Shown: one piece after another, positions 18,877 to 28,530 of the stretch
How the letters are laid out: each line of letters begins with the position of its first letter
How positions within the stretch are numbered: the first letter of the stretch is position 1
Assembly: GCF_007990935.1 (NCBI RefSeq)
Contig: NZ_BJXJ01000004.1
Coordinates: forward strand, 1 to 64,000
DNA length: 64,000 nt
Direction: 5' to 3'
Source: Vibrio sagamiensis NBRC 104589
GTDB lineage: Bacteria > Pseudomonadota > Gammaproteobacteria > Enterobacterales > Vibrionaceae
The notes under the pieces: model-generated
What the model was told of the DNA's origin: nothing
What the model saw: the letters and a program-made list of their open reading frames with translations, nothing else
Databases searched by the model: none
Made by a program: the position numbers and the translations under genes

Positions 18877-19518
18877 ATGATACGATCTTTACTAATTGTA
18901 CCTTTGGCTATACTACCAATAGTAAGCTTTGCTTCTGATTTAGAGCAAATTGAGAAGTTTGGGTATAAGCATGTGAGCTTGGATCTTGGTGCGGGTACAA
19001 CAAATGAAGAGTGGCTGGATAGTTCAAATTCGACTTCGCTTGGTTTAGGTGGACATTACTTACTTAGTGATAATTGGCTTCTAAATGCTGACTACTCAGT
19101 GCAATTTATACACCCTAAAAAATCGACATTACGACTTGACCGTTTGATGCTTGGTGCAGGCTATCGTTATGCTATTAATCACAAGTTGGATGTTTTCGCA
19201 CTATATGGTTTAGGAATTTTGAAGGAGAGAGTGACTTCTGATGAAAAGAATAAAACACTTTCCTCAGAGCGTGACTTTCTTCACGGAGTGACCCTTGGGA
19301 TGAATTATTTACTTATAGGATCACTGGTGGCAATAGCTGAAGTACATGTAAACCGTAGTGATATTGTTCATGAGAATAACTACAAAGTTGGCTTTAACTA
19401 CCAATGGCACGATGTGGTAGGTACTGGACTGTATTATCAGTATAGAGACACTGACTATCAATACACCCCTTCAGAGCATATCAATGAAGTAGGGCTTTAT
19501 CTTAAATTCGTATACTAA
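18877..19518 (+). CDS. Outer-membrane beta-barrel protein
   Basis: 213-residue exported protein; the signal peptide MIRSLLIVPLAILPIVSFAS is evident. The mature part alternates polar and hydrophobic residues in eight or so strands and ends in aromatic VGLYLKFVY, as barrel proteins need for BAM recognition. It resembles the small OmpA/OmpW-like beta-barrel class (porin-like opacity fold). ATG 18877 is chosen over ATG 18871 because AAAGGA abuts the first ATG and gives six bases of spacing to the second. No ligand or function can be named. Confidence 0.75.
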   Translation: MIRSLLIVPLAILPIVSFASDLEQIEKFGYKHVSLDLGAGTTNEEWLDSSNSTSLGLGGHYLLSDNWLLNADYSVQFIHPKKSTLRLDRLMLGAGYRYAINHKLDVFALYGLGILKERVTSDEKNKTLSSERDFLHGVTLGMNYLLIGSLVAIAEVHVNRSDIVHENNYKVGFNYQWHDVVGTGLYYQYRDTDYQYTPSEHINEVGLYLKFVY

Positions 19519-19544
19519 GGCAGTACTATTGCTTTAATTATCTG

Positions 19545-19573
19545 AAAGGTCAGCGTATGCTGACCTTTCTATT
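19545..19573 (+). terminator. Rho-independent terminator after outer-membrane protein
   Basis: AAAGGTCAGC, loop GTAT, GCTGACCTTT, then CTATTTTT: a perfect 10-bp stem, 26 bases after the barrel gene. Confidence 0.85.
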
Positions 19574-19662
19574 TTTAAGGATTACAGTCCGTGAGATACA
19601 GAAACTCAACGGCTGATCAGTTTTTAACCATGACGGTTTTATCTGCTATGAACTAAAGCGAT

Positions 19663-20853
19663 TTATAATACTGCTGCTATAGCCTTACAAAGAGGGCCCA
19701 TGTTGGATTTTGTCATACCAGCCACACTGATGCGGCCAGAACCAACGATATATACGGCAAATTCATCTTTTAGGCGATCAACCTGCTGCTTGGAAAGGCC
19801 TGAAAAGGAGAACATACCATTTTGACGCTCGATAAAGCTAAAGTCGACGGTGACACCTTCCGCTTTCAAGGTTGCAACAAATAGTTCACGCATTGTGTGT
19901 ATTCGATCTCGCATTGCAGCGACTTCATTTTCCCATTCTTTGCGTAAGTCTGCATTATTTAAAATGTGAGTGACAATGGCACTACCATGCGCAGGTGGGT
20001 TTGAATAAATTGATCGAATGATGGTTTTTACTTGAGAAAATGCAGTGTTTGCAACTTGCTGATTTTCAGCAACGAGTGTGAAGGCACCAACTCGCTCATT
20101 ATAAAGACCAAAGTTTTTTGAGAACGAACTAGCAACAAGAATTTCTTTATTATACTGTGCAAAGATACGTAGGCCTTCAGCATCTTTTTCAACACCTTTC
20201 GCAAAACCTTGGTAAGCAAAATCAAACAAAGGAAGTAGTTGTTTTTCTGAAGCAAGTTTGGCTAATGCCTCCCATTCTTCAACAGTTGGATCAATACCTG
20301 TTGGGTTATGGCAGCAACCATGTAGGAGTAAAATATCACCATCAGAGGCATGTTGTAGATCTTGTAACATTGCATTGAAGTCTTTGCTTTTACTTTCAGC
20401 ATCATAATAACTGTACTGAGCAACTTCTAGTCCTGCGGCCTTAAAGACACTGATATGATTTGCCCAAGTCGGATTGCTGATCCAAACTTTTACGTCACCC
20501 AATTGACGTTTAATGAATTCACCTGCAATACGGAGTGCCCCGGTACCACCAGGAGCCTGTGCTGTTTTTGCTCGTTGAGATTTGACAATTTCAGCATCAG
20601 AGCCAAAAAGGAGTTTTTGCACCGCTAAACCATACTCCGCAGTACCTTCAATTGTTAAGTAAGATTTCGTTTTTTCAGTATCGAGTAAAATCGCTTCTGC
20701 TTTTTTTACTGTAGCCAGAACAGGTGTTTCACCTTGCTCATTTTTATAGATACCTACACCTAGATTTATCTTTTCATTACGAGTGTCTTTTTTAAACTCT
20801 TCAGTTAATCCAAGGATAGGGTCGGCAGGTGCAGTAACAATTTTTTCAAACAT
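19663..20853 (-). CDS. aspC: Aromatic/aspartate aminotransferase
   Basis: PLP enzyme moving the amino group between aspartate or aromatic amino acids and 2-oxoglutarate. ATG 20853 gives 396 residues beginning [16 protein letters not shown], the same length and N-terminus as E. coli AspC; a longer open frame to 21048 has no family support. Features: [12 protein letters not shown], the substrate region [38 protein letters not shown] with the pyridine-nitrogen Asp, and the Schiff-base Lys in [15 protein letters not shown]. AspC and TyrB are hard to separate by motif, but this wording fits AspC. A promoter with an internal palindrome lies just upstream (20890-20918). Confidence 0.93.
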   Translation of the reverse strand: MFEKIVTAPADPILGLTEEFKKDTRNEKINLGVGIYKNEQGETPVLATVKKAEAILLDTEKTKSYLTIEGTAEYGLAVQKLLFGSDAEIVKSQRAKTAQAPGGTGALRIAGEFIKRQLGDVKVWISNPTWANHISVFKAAGLEVAQYSYYDAESKSKDFNAMLQDLQHASDGDILLLHGCCHNPTGIDPTVEEWEALAKLASEKQLLPLFDFAYQGFAKGVEKDAEGLRIFAQYNKEILVASSFSKNFGLYNERVGAFTLVAENQQVANTAFSQVKTIIRSIYSNPPAHGSAIVTHILNNADLRKEWENEVAAMRDRIHTMRELFVATLKAEGVTVDFSFIERQNGMFSFSGLSKQQVDRLKDEFAVYIVGSGRISVAGMTKSNMGPLCKAIAAVL

Positions 20854-21396
20854 AATCTTCATCCGTGCAATATAAAATATCTTTAGACATTTATACCTTT
20901 GTGTAATATTCGTTACAACCGTTAATAATAAGAAACTTGAAAAAAATTTGATTTGAAGCGAGAAATTTATACAAGTAAAGATATTGATAAAAAAAAGGGC
21001 TAATAATTGACAAATATTCGTGATAATAAATGTACGTGAGTGAGTCAAAGGATGTAGTAAAACAAGATGACTTTTGAAGTCAGAGAATATGTGAGAATTT
21101 CCAATATTTAATCACATAAAAGCTAAAACTTCTTAATATTTAGAGGTTTGTGATTTAGAGGGTTCAATGTTATAACGGTTTCGCTGTGTATTCTTAAATC
21201 TTATGGACTATGGTATGAGGCAGCATAAGTTTGCTTTAAATCTAGTCTACCATTGATGCAGTCGGTTTAAGACATTAAAAAAGAATTTATATAGAATCTT
21301 ATTTACATTAAAAGATTACTTAGCAAATTTTGATTTAGTTTTCTACAAGTAATAAATGTTACAAAGAAGTAAACCGACGGGGTGAGGGAAATGATA
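20854..21396. other. Divergent intergenic region aspC / GNAT
   Basis: About 540 A+T-rich bases between divergent genes. The aspC-proximal end contains a promoter-like element with an internal TGTAA-N6-TTACA palindrome. I found no RNA gene, ORF or repeat in the rest. Confidence 0.5.
20890..20918 (-). promoter_or_regulatory. Candidate aspC promoter with internal palindrome
   Basis: Read on the minus strand: TTGTAA (-35, 4 of 6), 17 bases, TATAAA (-10, 5 of 6), giving a leader of roughly 30 bases before the aspC ATG. A perfect inverted repeat TGTAA-N6-TTACA (20902-20917) lies between the two hexamers, where a bound protein would block polymerase. It resembles a TyrR box but with 8 instead of 6 bases between TGTAA(A) halves, so TyrR is doubtful. 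Confidence 0.4.
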
Positions 21397-21990
21397 ATGT
21401 GGTTACAAGATATTCAACTCGAGTCTGAAGACTTTAAATTGATCCCGATGCAGAGGGAACATGCTTCAAAACTTATCTCAGCGGCGTCAGATGGCCAGCT
21501 GTGGGACCTTTGGTTTACTTCAGTGCCTAATAAAGATTCAATTCAAAGTTATATTGATATTGCTTTAGAGCAGAAACTTTATGGTACCGGACTTCCATTT
21601 GTTGTTATTGATAAACGAACTGAATGCATTGTCGGTTCCACTCGGTTTTGCAGTGCTGATTTGAAGAACAAGAGAGTTGAAATAGGTTACACATGGTATA
21701 GCAAGCAATACCAACGTTCATCATGCAATACAACATGTAAAAAGTTGATGCTAGAATATGCTTTTGAGCAATTAGGTGCAATTGCAGTAGAGTTAAGAAC
21801 AAACTGGCATAATCATCCTTCCAGAGCAGCTATTGCCCGTTTAGGAGCTAAACAAGATGGTGTGTTAAGAAATCATCAAAAGCTTGATAGCGGCGGCTAT
21901 AGGGATACAGTAGTATTTTCAATTATTAACTCTGAATGGCCTGCGGTGAAAATTGCGCTGGAGTACAAGCTAAATAAATACAAATACTAG
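21397..21990 (+). CDS. GNAT-family N-acetyltransferase
   Basis: 197-residue acetyl-CoA-dependent transferase of the RimJ/RimL-like type: FKLIPMQREHASKLISAASDG at the start, EIGYTWYSKQYQRSSCNTTCKKLMLEYAFEQLG (acetyl-CoA loop region, here QRSSCNT rather than Q/RxxGxG/A), and ELRTNWHNHPSRAAIARLGAKQDGVLRNH, the classic C-terminal NxxSRxAIxKLGF-like segment. Start ATG 21397 lies 9 bases after GAGG; a GTG at 21384-region and ATG 21391 are alternatives a few codons earlier. The substrate is unknown. It shares a bidirectional terminator with asnS. Confidence 0.82.
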   Translation: MWLQDIQLESEDFKLIPMQREHASKLISAASDGQLWDLWFTSVPNKDSIQSYIDIALEQKLYGTGLPFVVIDKRTECIVGSTRFCSADLKNKRVEIGYTWYSKQYQRSSCNTTCKKLMLEYAFEQLGAIAVELRTNWHNHPSRAAIARLGAKQDGVLRNHQKLDSGGYRDTVVFSIINSEWPAVKIALEYKLNKYKY

Positions 21991-22027
21991 CATTTTGCAC
22001 TTTCTAGGTTAAATTTTGCCAAGTACA

Positions 22028-22055
22028 AAAAAGGCCTTCATTTAAGAAGGCCTTT
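22028..22055. terminator. Bidirectional terminator between GNAT and asnS
   Basis: AAGGCCTTC, loop ATTTAA, GAAGGCCTT with A6 before and T3 after on the plus strand. Read on the minus strand the hairpin is followed by T6, so it is best suited to asnS, and serves the GNAT gene less well. Confidence 0.85.
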
Positions 22056-22100
22056 AGAGTTAATAATCAGCGCTTTTATTGAAAATTTAGCAATAAAAGC

Positions 22101-23501
22101 TTAGAAATTGGCAGAACCTGTTGTACGAGGGAATGGAATAACATCACGAACGTTCCCCATACCCGTTACATAGGAAACAAGACGCTCGAAACCTAGACCA
22201 AAGCCTGCGTGTGGTACAGTACCATAGCGACGAAGATCGCGGTACCAGTTCATGTGCTCTGGATCGATACCGATCTCACGCATACGTTCATCGAGAATAT
22301 CTAAACGTTCTTCACGCTGAGAACCTCCGATGATTTCACCAATACCCGGGGCAAGTACGTCCATTGCCGCTACTGTCTTACCATCATCATTTAAGCGCAT
22401 GTAGAATGCTTTAATGTCTTTTGGGTAATTTTTAACAATAACTGGTGCTTTAAAGTGCTCCTCTGCAAGGTAGCGCTCATGTTCAGAAGACATATCAATA
22501 CCCCATTCAACTGGGAATTCAAAATCACGTCCGGAATCCAGTAGAATTTGGATCGCATCTGTGTAGTCCACCTGTGCGAAATCCGAAGAAACAAATTTCT
22601 CAAGACGACTGACTGCTTCTTTATCGATGCGTTGAGCAAAGAACTCTAAATCATCACGGCATTCTTCAAGAGCAGCTTTGAATACATACTTAAGCATATC
22701 TTCAGAAAGTTTAGCTATGTCATTAAGATCGGCAAATGCGACCTCAGGTTCGACCATCCAAAACTCAGCAAGGTGGCGACTTGTATTTGAGTTTTCAGCG
22801 CGGAAAGTTGGACCGAAAGTATAAACTTTACTCAGTGCACAAGCATAAGCTTCACCATTAAGTTGACCAGATACGGTTAGGAATGTTTCTTTGCCAAAGA
22901 AATCTTGGCTGTAATCTACTTTGCCTTCTTCAGTACGAGGTAGGTTCTCCATATCCAGAGTTGATACTCGGAACATCTCACCGGCACCTTCGGCATCTGA
23001 AGTTGTAATCAATGGAGCGGAAACCCAAAAGTAGCCTTGTTCATGATAGAAGCGATGAATTGCTTGCGATAAGCAGTTACGAACACGAGCCACAGCACCG
23101 ATTACATTCGTGCGTGGACGCAGATGGGCAACCTCGCGAAGGTACTCAATTGAGTGGCGAGTTTTAGCCATAGGATAGGTATCTGCATTTTCAACCCAAC
23201 CAACGACTTTAACGCTAGTTGCATCAAGCTCGAAGGCTTGTCCTTTTGCAGGTGACTCGACAATTTTACCTGTTACTTCTACAGAGCAACCCGTTGTTAA
23301 CTTAAGGACTTCGTTCTCGTAATTATTCAGGTTATTTGGGACCACGGCCTGAATTGGGTCGAAACAAGAGCCGTCATAAATGGCAAGAAAGGAGATTCCA
23401 GCTTTGGAATCGCGACGTGAACGGATCCAACCGCGAACCGTGACTTCACTGTCAACGGTTAGCTGGCCTTTCAAAACGTCTGATACAGGCGCGTATGTCA
23501 T
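22101..23501 (-). CDS. asnS: Asparaginyl-tRNA synthetase
   Basis: Class IIb aminoacyl-tRNA synthetase charging tRNA-Asn. ATG 23501 gives [12 protein letters not shown] and 466 residues, the same as E. coli AsnS; an ATG six codons upstream is also possible. Domains: N-terminal OB anticodon-binding fold (about 17-100, [23 protein letters not shown]), then the catalytic core with motif 1 ([17 protein letters not shown]), motif 2 ([25 protein letters not shown]) and motif 3 ([27 protein letters not shown]). It is complete and looks functional. The gene is divergent from queD and ends at a strong terminator. Confidence 0.97.
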   Translation of the reverse strand: MTYAPVSDVLKGQLTVDSEVTVRGWIRSRRDSKAGISFLAIYDGSCFDPIQAVVPNNLNNYENEVLKLTTGCSVEVTGKIVESPAKGQAFELDATSVKVVGWVENADTYPMAKTRHSIEYLREVAHLRPRTNVIGAVARVRNCLSQAIHRFYHEQGYFWVSAPLITTSDAEGAGEMFRVSTLDMENLPRTEEGKVDYSQDFFGKETFLTVSGQLNGEAYACALSKVYTFGPTFRAENSNTSRHLAEFWMVEPEVAFADLNDIAKLSEDMLKYVFKAALEECRDDLEFFAQRIDKEAVSRLEKFVSSDFAQVDYTDAIQILLDSGRDFEFPVEWGIDMSSEHERYLAEEHFKAPVIVKNYPKDIKAFYMRLNDDGKTVAAMDVLAPGIGEIIGGSQREERLDILDERMREIGIDPEHMNWYRDLRRYGTVPHAGFGLGFERLVSYVTGMGNVRDVIPFPRTTGSANF

Positions 23502-23904
23502 GTTTTCAATATTCTCCATTGAGGTAAACGTTTAACCCAAACTAACAAACCGAGAGTTGCATTCATCTATTTAAAGCGAGTAAGCACAAACGGTATGGTG
23601 GGTCATATAGGATTTTATAGTTTCGACTGGATATATTACCTGTCAATTTGTTTGCTTCAACCATTAAATGCATTTAAAAGGTCAGAAAGCACGCATTCAT
23701 GCAGCTAAAAGCAATACTCATCAAAAAAAGCAACGAAATATTTAACACTCCTGAAGCATAATAGTACGTAGTTTTGATAAAGCGAACTAGGCTATACTAA
23801 ATGGCCGCTCTGAAAGTAGTATCTTCAAGCCTCTAAGGTATAAAGGTTGTCATTAATGAGTGAATTACTTAGTATTGCGTGTTTTTTAAGGTATGAGAGT
23901 CAAG
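23502..23904. other. Divergent intergenic region asnS / queD
   Basis: About 400 gene-free bases that must hold both promoters. I see no preQ1-riboswitch-like element, repeat or ORF with a convincing start in it. Confidence 0.4.
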
Positions 23905-24270
23905 ATGAAAACAGAATTATACAAAGAGTTTATGTTTGAAGCAGCACACCACCTACCACATGTGCCAGAAGGACATAAATGTGGACGTTTACATGGTCAC
24001 TCTTTCCTTGTTCGTATTTATGTTGAGGGTGAGGTTGATCCTCATACAGGTTGGGTTGTCGACTTTGCAGAGATCAAAGCTGCATTTAAACCTATTTATG
24101 ATCGACTTGACCATTATTATCTAAATGACATCGAAGGTCTAGAGAACCCAACAAGTGAAATATTGGCTAAATGGATTTGGCAGCAGCTTAAGTCAGATTT
24201 ACCGCTATTAAGTAAAATAGAGATTAAAGAAACTTGCACAGCGGGCTGTATTTACACTGGTGAAAAATAA
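23905..24270 (+). CDS. queD: 6-carboxy-5,6,7,8-tetrahydropterin synthase
   Basis: Converts 7,8-dihydroneopterin triphosphate to 6-carboxytetrahydropterin in queuosine (tRNA base) synthesis. The ATG at 23905, after GAGAG, gives 121 residues, the length of E. coli QueD; an earlier ATG at 23893 has AAGG too close. The zinc ligands are H15, H30 and H32 in FEAAHHL and RLHGHSF, with catalytic C26 in EGHKCGR; the acid/base region [10 protein letters not shown] and the late TCTAGCIY are also present. Ends at a good terminator. Confidence 0.95.
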   Translation: MKTELYKEFMFEAAHHLPHVPEGHKCGRLHGHSFLVRIYVEGEVDPHTGWVVDFAEIKAAFKPIYDRLDHYYLNDIEGLENPTSEILAKWIWQQLKSDLPLLSKIEIKETCTAGCIYTGEK

Positions 24271-24292
24271 AATTATTGATGGTGCTTTTGTA

Positions 24293-24318
24293 GGCAGGCG
24301 ATGAAAGCTTGCCTTTTT
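24293..24318 (+). terminator. Rho-independent terminator after queD
   Basis: GGCAGGC, seven-base loop, GCTTGCC (one G-T pair), then T5; 22 bases beyond the queD stop. Confidence 0.8.
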
Positions 24319-24403
24319 ACTACCCATTAAATGCGCATAAAAGCCCCGGGATACAACCGAAACAAGAACAAATTATGACCCATCAAAATTAATGATCTAC
24401 CAA

Positions 24404-25204
24404 TCAATAACCAATGCCATTTCTCAGTGCAAACTGGATTAAATCGGTATGGCTTTCTAGCTCTAGAGTATCTAATAGGCGATATTTGTGTGACTCAATT
24501 GTTCTTGAACTTAAATTAAGTACAGTCCCCACTTCTTTAGCCGACATGCCTTTGGCGAGTAAGCCAAGTACTTCACACTGTCTATGACTGAGTCTTAGCA
24601 TTCGATAGCTTTCATCATCGGGTTTACGTTTCGGATCATGAACGCTTCGATAAAGTGTTGAATGTTGCCAATATGAAAGCCACATATGGGCAATAACATT
24701 TACTTGTTCGAGTTGTTTACTTGAGAGGCCTTGGGTATCTTCGCCAAAGAGTGTGAATGACACTCCCCCCCAACGTTGTCCAAACTGAATTAATGGTATG
24801 GTATAGTGAAAATTAGCGCCTTGTTCCGCGAGCAACTTCAATAAACTAATATTGCTAAAAATAAGATCATGTCGAGTAAATGTTTGGCTTTTATCGTTAC
24901 TACCAACCAGTTTCAGGTAGTCCTCGGCTCCTTTAATACCAATCTGTTCAGCAGCGATATGCTTACGCTTAGTTCTAGAAGCAGAGAGTGTTTTTCCCAT
25001 ATAAAAAAATAGCATTGAGTTTGGAAAAATTGTCATTCTATCAATATTGAACCATGTCATTGCTTCTAGCATGAATTGCTTCAATTGACTTTCACACTGT
25101 TCGGCTCTAGATGTTGTTAACGCTTGTACTTGTTCGACTAAAAGCATCTCGAAACTACTGGTTTTGACCTTCTCGGTTTTTATTTTCTCTGTCTCAATAT
25201 CCAT
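24404..25204 (-). CDS. LuxR-type transcriptional regulator
   Basis: 266-residue probable regulator. The C-terminal 60 residues are a LuxR/FixJ helix-turn-helix (LSHRQCEVLGLLAKGMSAKEVGTVLNLSSRTIESHKYRLLDTLELESHTDL), complete with the conserved TVESH-like recognition helix. The N-terminal 190 residues look like a single sensory domain of the GAF/PAS or autoinducer-binding size but match no family I can name; the receiver phosphorylation motif is absent. No autoinducer synthase is nearby. It lies alone on the minus strand between queD and a repeat-bearing gap, so its targets are unknown. Confidence 0.8.
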   Translation of the reverse strand: MDIETEKIKTEKVKTSSFEMLLVEQVQALTTSRAEQCESQLKQFMLEAMTWFNIDRMTIFPNSMLFFYMGKTLSASRTKRKHIAAEQIGIKGAEDYLKLVGSNDKSQTFTRHDLIFSNISLLKLLAEQGANFHYTIPLIQFGQRWGGVSFTLFGEDTQGLSSKQLEQVNVIAHMWLSYWQHSTLYRSVHDPKRKPDDESYRMLRLSHRQCEVLGLLAKGMSAKEVGTVLNLSSRTIESHKYRLLDTLELESHTDLIQFALRNGIGY

Positions 25205-25514
25205 AAATATTATGTCATTTTGTAATTCTTTATAAATGCAGTAGTTTTACTCTACATCTAATTTATTAAATTATGCAAAATGTTGCGTTAGAAAGCGCGA
25301 GCTAATCGAAAAATATTCATGAAATTTATGTTTTGGTAGGGGTTGATAGCATGATTAAGAATATTTGATGCTTGTGACTTAGCAGTAGGGTAGATGTTGA
25401 TCAGTTGAGTAGCATACCCAAGTGGAATTTAAGAGCTCTCAAGGGTGAAATTGCTGAACACTACATCTTGAAGTTAATTGGGAATACAAGCAAATCTATT
25501 GTCCAGAGAATCTA
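25205..25514. other. Intergenic region with palindromic repeat
   Basis: About 310 bases between the LuxR-type gene and a 46-codon ORF. The first 200 bases are plain A+T-rich sequence. The rest is a palindromic repeat copy (25413-25487). Confidence 0.5.
25413..25487. repeat. Palindromic intergenic repeat, degenerate full copy
   Basis: CATACCCAAGTGGAATTTAA on the left and ACATCTTGAAGTTAATTGGG AATA on the right form an imperfect inverted repeat of about 75 bases, sharing the arm sequence of the copy at 1987-2063. It ends some 27 bases before a small ORF. Confidence 0.65.
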
Positions 25515-25655
25515 ATGATGAAAATGATGAAATTACGCTACCAAGCTGGTGAATATAGTATGTGGGTTGAGGTTGTTGTATCGATATTTGTTGCGGAACA
25601 TTTGATGAAAGAGTATCAAAGCTATGGTTGGGTGGCAGAGACTATTGAACTTTAA
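25515..25655 (+). CDS. Small hypothetical protein, 46 residues
   Basis: A short plus-strand ORF not obvious to standard length cut-offs. ATG 25515 (or 25518) has AGAGA about 5-8 bases upstream. The product begins MMKMMKLRYQAGEYSMWVE and continues VVVSIFVAEHLMKEYQSYGW to WVAETIEL. It has a short hydrophobic stretch (VVVSIFVA) inside an otherwise amphipathic chain, too short to be sure of membrane insertion. It is followed by a hairpin terminator. It lies between a repeat copy and sdaA, in the opposite direction to both neighbours. The function is unknown and coding status is moderately supported. Confidence 0.5.
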   Translation: MMKMMKLRYQAGEYSMWVEVVVSIFVAEHLMKEYQSYGWVAETIEL

Positions 25656-25715
25656 GTAAGGTTGAGTGTTTTCCCGTATTTTGAAGTTGAGTGGGAAATG
25701 TGTGTTTTAAAATAA

Positions 25716-25746
25716 AAGCCCAAATGTGATATTTGGGCTTATTTTT
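25716..25746. terminator. Bidirectional terminator between small ORF and sdaA
   Basis: AAGCCCAAAT, loop GTGAT, ATTTGGGCTT: perfect 10-bp stem with ATTTTT after it on the plus strand and TTTTATTTTAA after it on the minus strand. It suits both the small plus-strand ORF and sdaA. Confidence 0.8.
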
Positions 25747-25804
25747 ATCGCTTTTTAGAAGCGATTAATGAATGACTTGAATGCTTTGTAAACAAATTAC
25801 AGTG

Positions 25805-27166
25805 TCAGCAAATCACTTTGATAGCTAATCCACCTTGAGATGTTTCACGATATTTTGCATTCATATCTTTACCAGTTTCGAGCATAGTCTCGATAACTTT
25901 ATCGAGAGAAACGGTCGGAGCAGATGAACGGCGAAGAGCCATTCGAGTTGAATTGATCGCTTTTACTGCGGCAATACCATTGCGCTCAATACATGGTACT
26001 TGAACTTGGCCGGCTACTGGGTCACAAGTTAAGCCCAAATTGTGCTCCATTGCGATTTCTGCAGCCATACAAACTTGCTCAGGGCTGCCACCCATTAGTT
26101 CTGCAAGTCCAGCTGCAGCCATAGAACAAGCTACGCCCACTTCGCCTTGGCAACCAACTTCTGCACCTGAAATAGATGCATTACGCTTATATAGGCCTCC
26201 AATGGCTCCAGAAGCAGCGAAATAGCGCATGTAATCTTTTTCAGTTACAGTTTGGATAAATTTATCATAGTAAGCCAGTACTGCTGGAATAATACCGCAA
26301 GCGCCATTAGTTGGTGCTGTTACCACTCGGCCACCTGCTGCATTTTCTTCGTTAACAGCGAAAGCAAACATGTTAACCCAATCGACAACGGACATCGGGT
26401 CGTTGGTCGTTTTCTCTGAAGTAAGAAGTTGTTGACGAAGCGCAGCTGCACGTCTAGGTACACGCAATGGGCCTGGAAGAACACCTTCTTCGTTCATACC
26501 GCGATCCATGCATTCACGCATAGTACGCCAAATGTTAGCGAAGTAGGTACGAGTTTCTTCATCTGAGTGAAGAGCGCGCTCATTCTTCATTATTAGTGCG
26601 CTTATAGAAAGTCCGCTTTCTTGGCAATGATTGACTAGCTCTTCCGCAGAAGTATATTCATAAGGTGCTTTTACTGGACTTTCTACCTCTTTGCCGAAGT
26701 TTTCTTCGTCAACAATGAAACCACCACCAATTGAGTAATAAGTTTTTGAATATACTTTTTCATCCTCAACCCATGCATGTATTTGCATTCCGTTTTCATG
26801 GAGGTCGAGGTTTGTCTTATGGAAGTTCATTCCACCATCTTTAGGGAAAGATACAGTGTGACAGTGCATGCCAACAGGAAGACGTTCTGTTTCTTCTACT
26901 CTTGCAATGAAGCTAGGAATAGAATCGATATCTACTTTCTCAGGGGAGTTGCCCGCTAACCCCATGATAATTGCGATATCAGTATGGTGACCTTTCCCTG
27001 TCAGTGATAATGATCCATATACGTCGACGGTGATTTTAGTAATGTCGCGCAATTTTCCCATTGTGCGTAAATCATCAATAAATTCTTTACCCGCTTTCAT
27101 TGGGCCTACAGTATGCGAACTAGAAGGGCCAACGCCGATTTTGAATATATCAAATACACTAATCAT
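25805..27166 (-). CDS. sdaA: L-serine dehydratase, iron-sulphur type
   Basis: Deaminates L-serine to pyruvate and ammonia using a [4Fe-4S] cluster. Single-chain form, 453 residues: beta domain first ([23 protein letters not shown], the conserved GPSSSHT), then the alpha domain with [37 protein letters not shown] and [20 protein letters not shown], which carry the cluster cysteines. The gene follows sdaC in the same orientation, separated by 89 bases with a hairpin. Uptake and breakdown of serine are thus encoded together. Confidence 0.96.
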   Translation of the reverse strand: MISVFDIFKIGVGPSSSHTVGPMKAGKEFIDDLRTMGKLRDITKITVDVYGSLSLTGKGHHTDIAIIMGLAGNSPEKVDIDSIPSFIARVEETERLPVGMHCHTVSFPKDGGMNFHKTNLDLHENGMQIHAWVEDEKVYSKTYYSIGGGFIVDEENFGKEVESPVKAPYEYTSAEELVNHCQESGLSISALIMKNERALHSDEETRTYFANIWRTMRECMDRGMNEEGVLPGPLRVPRRAAALRQQLLTSEKTTNDPMSVVDWVNMFAFAVNEENAAGGRVVTAPTNGACGIIPAVLAYYDKFIQTVTEKDYMRYFAASGAIGGLYKRNASISGAEVGCQGEVGVACSMAAAGLAELMGGSPEQVCMAAEIAMEHNLGLTCDPVAGQVQVPCIERNGIAAVKAINSTRMALRRSSAPTVSLDKVIETMLETGKDMNAKYRETSQGGLAIKVIC

Positions 27167-27184
27167 TTAGATTACCTCAGAACA

Positions 27185-27205
27185 AAGCCCCCAGAGTGGG
27201 GGCTT
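27185..27205 (-). terminator. Hairpin between sdaC and sdaA
   Basis: AAGCCCCC, loop AGAGT, GGGGGCTT: a very stable 8-bp stem between the two genes. On the minus strand only TTTG follows, so it may be a partial terminator or RNA-processing barrier that makes expression of the two genes unequal. Confidence 0.5.
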
Positions 27206-27255
27206 ATTTATTATCGTTATATTAATCGTGTCTTAATCAGGCGTATTCTAACGCG

Positions 27256-28530
27256 TTAAGATTGAATAGCGCCGTAGACTACAGAAGTAATTGCCGCAAC
27301 GCCACAGATTACAGTGAAAACTTGTACTAGCGCGGATGTTTTGTACTTAGCCATTGCTGGAACTGTATTCATTGCAAAAACAGGTAGTAAGAACAAGATA
27401 GCTGCAATCATAGGTGCGCCCATTGTTTCAATCATACCAAGAATACTTGGGTTAACAATAGCAACAATCCAAGTTGTAAGGACGATAAAGATAAGAGAAA
27501 TTTTCTCAATGGTTTTCACTGGAATTGAACTGCGAGATTTCACTAAGCCGACTAAGCCTTCATGAGCACCTAGGAAATGTCCGAAGTAACTAGAAGTTAT
27601 TGCAGCTAAAGCAACCAATGGGCCCATGTATGAAATCATTGGAGAGTCGTAAACGTTAGCTAAGTAGGAGAGCACCGAAATATTTTGCTCTTTAGCTGAT
27701 GCAAGTTGCTCTGGAGAAAGAGAAAGCACAACTGAAAAAACGAAAAACATTACAAAAGCCATCAACATCATTGCTGCACCAGCTGTAATAGCATCCGTTT
27801 TTTTAAAAGCTTTATCACCGTACTTCAAGCGTTGTTCTTTTGAGAATTGAGAGATAATAGGGCTATGGTTGAAAGAAAAAACAATGATAGGAATCGCTAA
27901 CCAAACGACGCTTGGCATAGAGCTCCAATCAGGTTTTACTTCCATCATTGAAGTATTCCACTCTGGGATAAGGTAAATAGATAAGGCAAAGAGAACGAAT
28001 ACTAAAGGATATACCATAGCTGAAGTTGCTTTCAACATTAACTCTTTACCAAAGACAACGCCTGCTGTCATGGCTGCGATCAAAGCACCAGAAAGAAGCC
28101 AGCGTGGAATCGGTTCAATACCCATTTGGTTAGTCAAGAATGACTCAACCGTATTAGTGATCCCGACACCGTAGATTAAAACAATAGGGTAAATGGCGAA
28201 AAAATATGCAAATGTAATAAGGTTTGCACCAGATTTACCGAAGTGTTCTTCAACTGTATCTGTTATATCTGCTTCTGGGTTTTTCGCAGATAGAACGAAG
28301 CGTGCTAAAGATTTATGTGCAAACCATGTCATTGGTGCAGCAATTAAAGCCAAGATAACGAGCGGCCAAAAGCCACCAGCACCTGCTTTAATTGGCAAAA
28401 ATAGAACGCCGGCACCAACAGCTGTGCCGAAAAGGGATAGACACCAGGTAAAGTCTTGGTAGTTAAACTTACTTGGTGATGTTGTAGCTTTAGCTACAGA
28501 ATTCGTTGTGGTCATTGTTGGACTACTCAT
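27256..28530 (-). CDS. sdaC: Serine/proton symporter
   Basis: Inner-membrane amino-acid permease of the HAAAP/STP family, 424 residues and about 11 helices. The N-terminal motif FTWCLSLFGTAVGAGVLFLPIKAGAGG is the family signature around TM1; LAIPIIVFSFNHSPIISQFSKEQR and GAHEGLVGLVKS are also typical of SdaC. The next gene downstream is serine dehydratase, which supports serine as substrate; both match the SdaC-SdaA pair known in Vibrio. The protein starts MSSPTMTTTNS, and no clear ribosome binding site precedes either ATG. Confidence 0.93.
   Translation of the reverse strand: MSSPTMTTTNSVAKATTSPSKFNYQDFTWCLSLFGTAVGAGVLFLPIKAGAGGFWPLVILALIAAPMTWFAHKSLARFVLSAKNPEADITDTVEEHFGKSGANLITFAYFFAIYPIVLIYGVGITNTVESFLTNQMGIEPIPRWLLSGALIAAMTAGVVFGKELMLKATSAMVYPLVFVLFALSIYLIPEWNTSMMEVKPDWSSMPSVVWLAIPIIVFSFNHSPIISQFSKEQRLKYGDKAFKKTDAITAGAAMMLMAFVMFFVFSVVLSLSPEQLASAKEQNISVLSYLANVYDSPMISYMGPLVALAAITSSYFGHFLGAHEGLVGLVKSRSSIPVKTIEKISLIFIVLTTWIVAIVNPSILGMIETMGAPMIAAILFLLPVFAMNTVPAMAKYKTSALVQVFTVICGVAAITSVVYGAIQS

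Noticed and set aside
20902..20917. TyrR box in the aspC promoter
   Set aside because: The halves TGTAA/TTACA are spaced two bases shorter than in the TyrR consensus; kept only as a generic palindrome.
20854..21048. An N-terminal extension of 65 codons to aspC
   Set aside because: The known family starts at MFEKI; the extension is a hydrophobic chance frame over the promoter.
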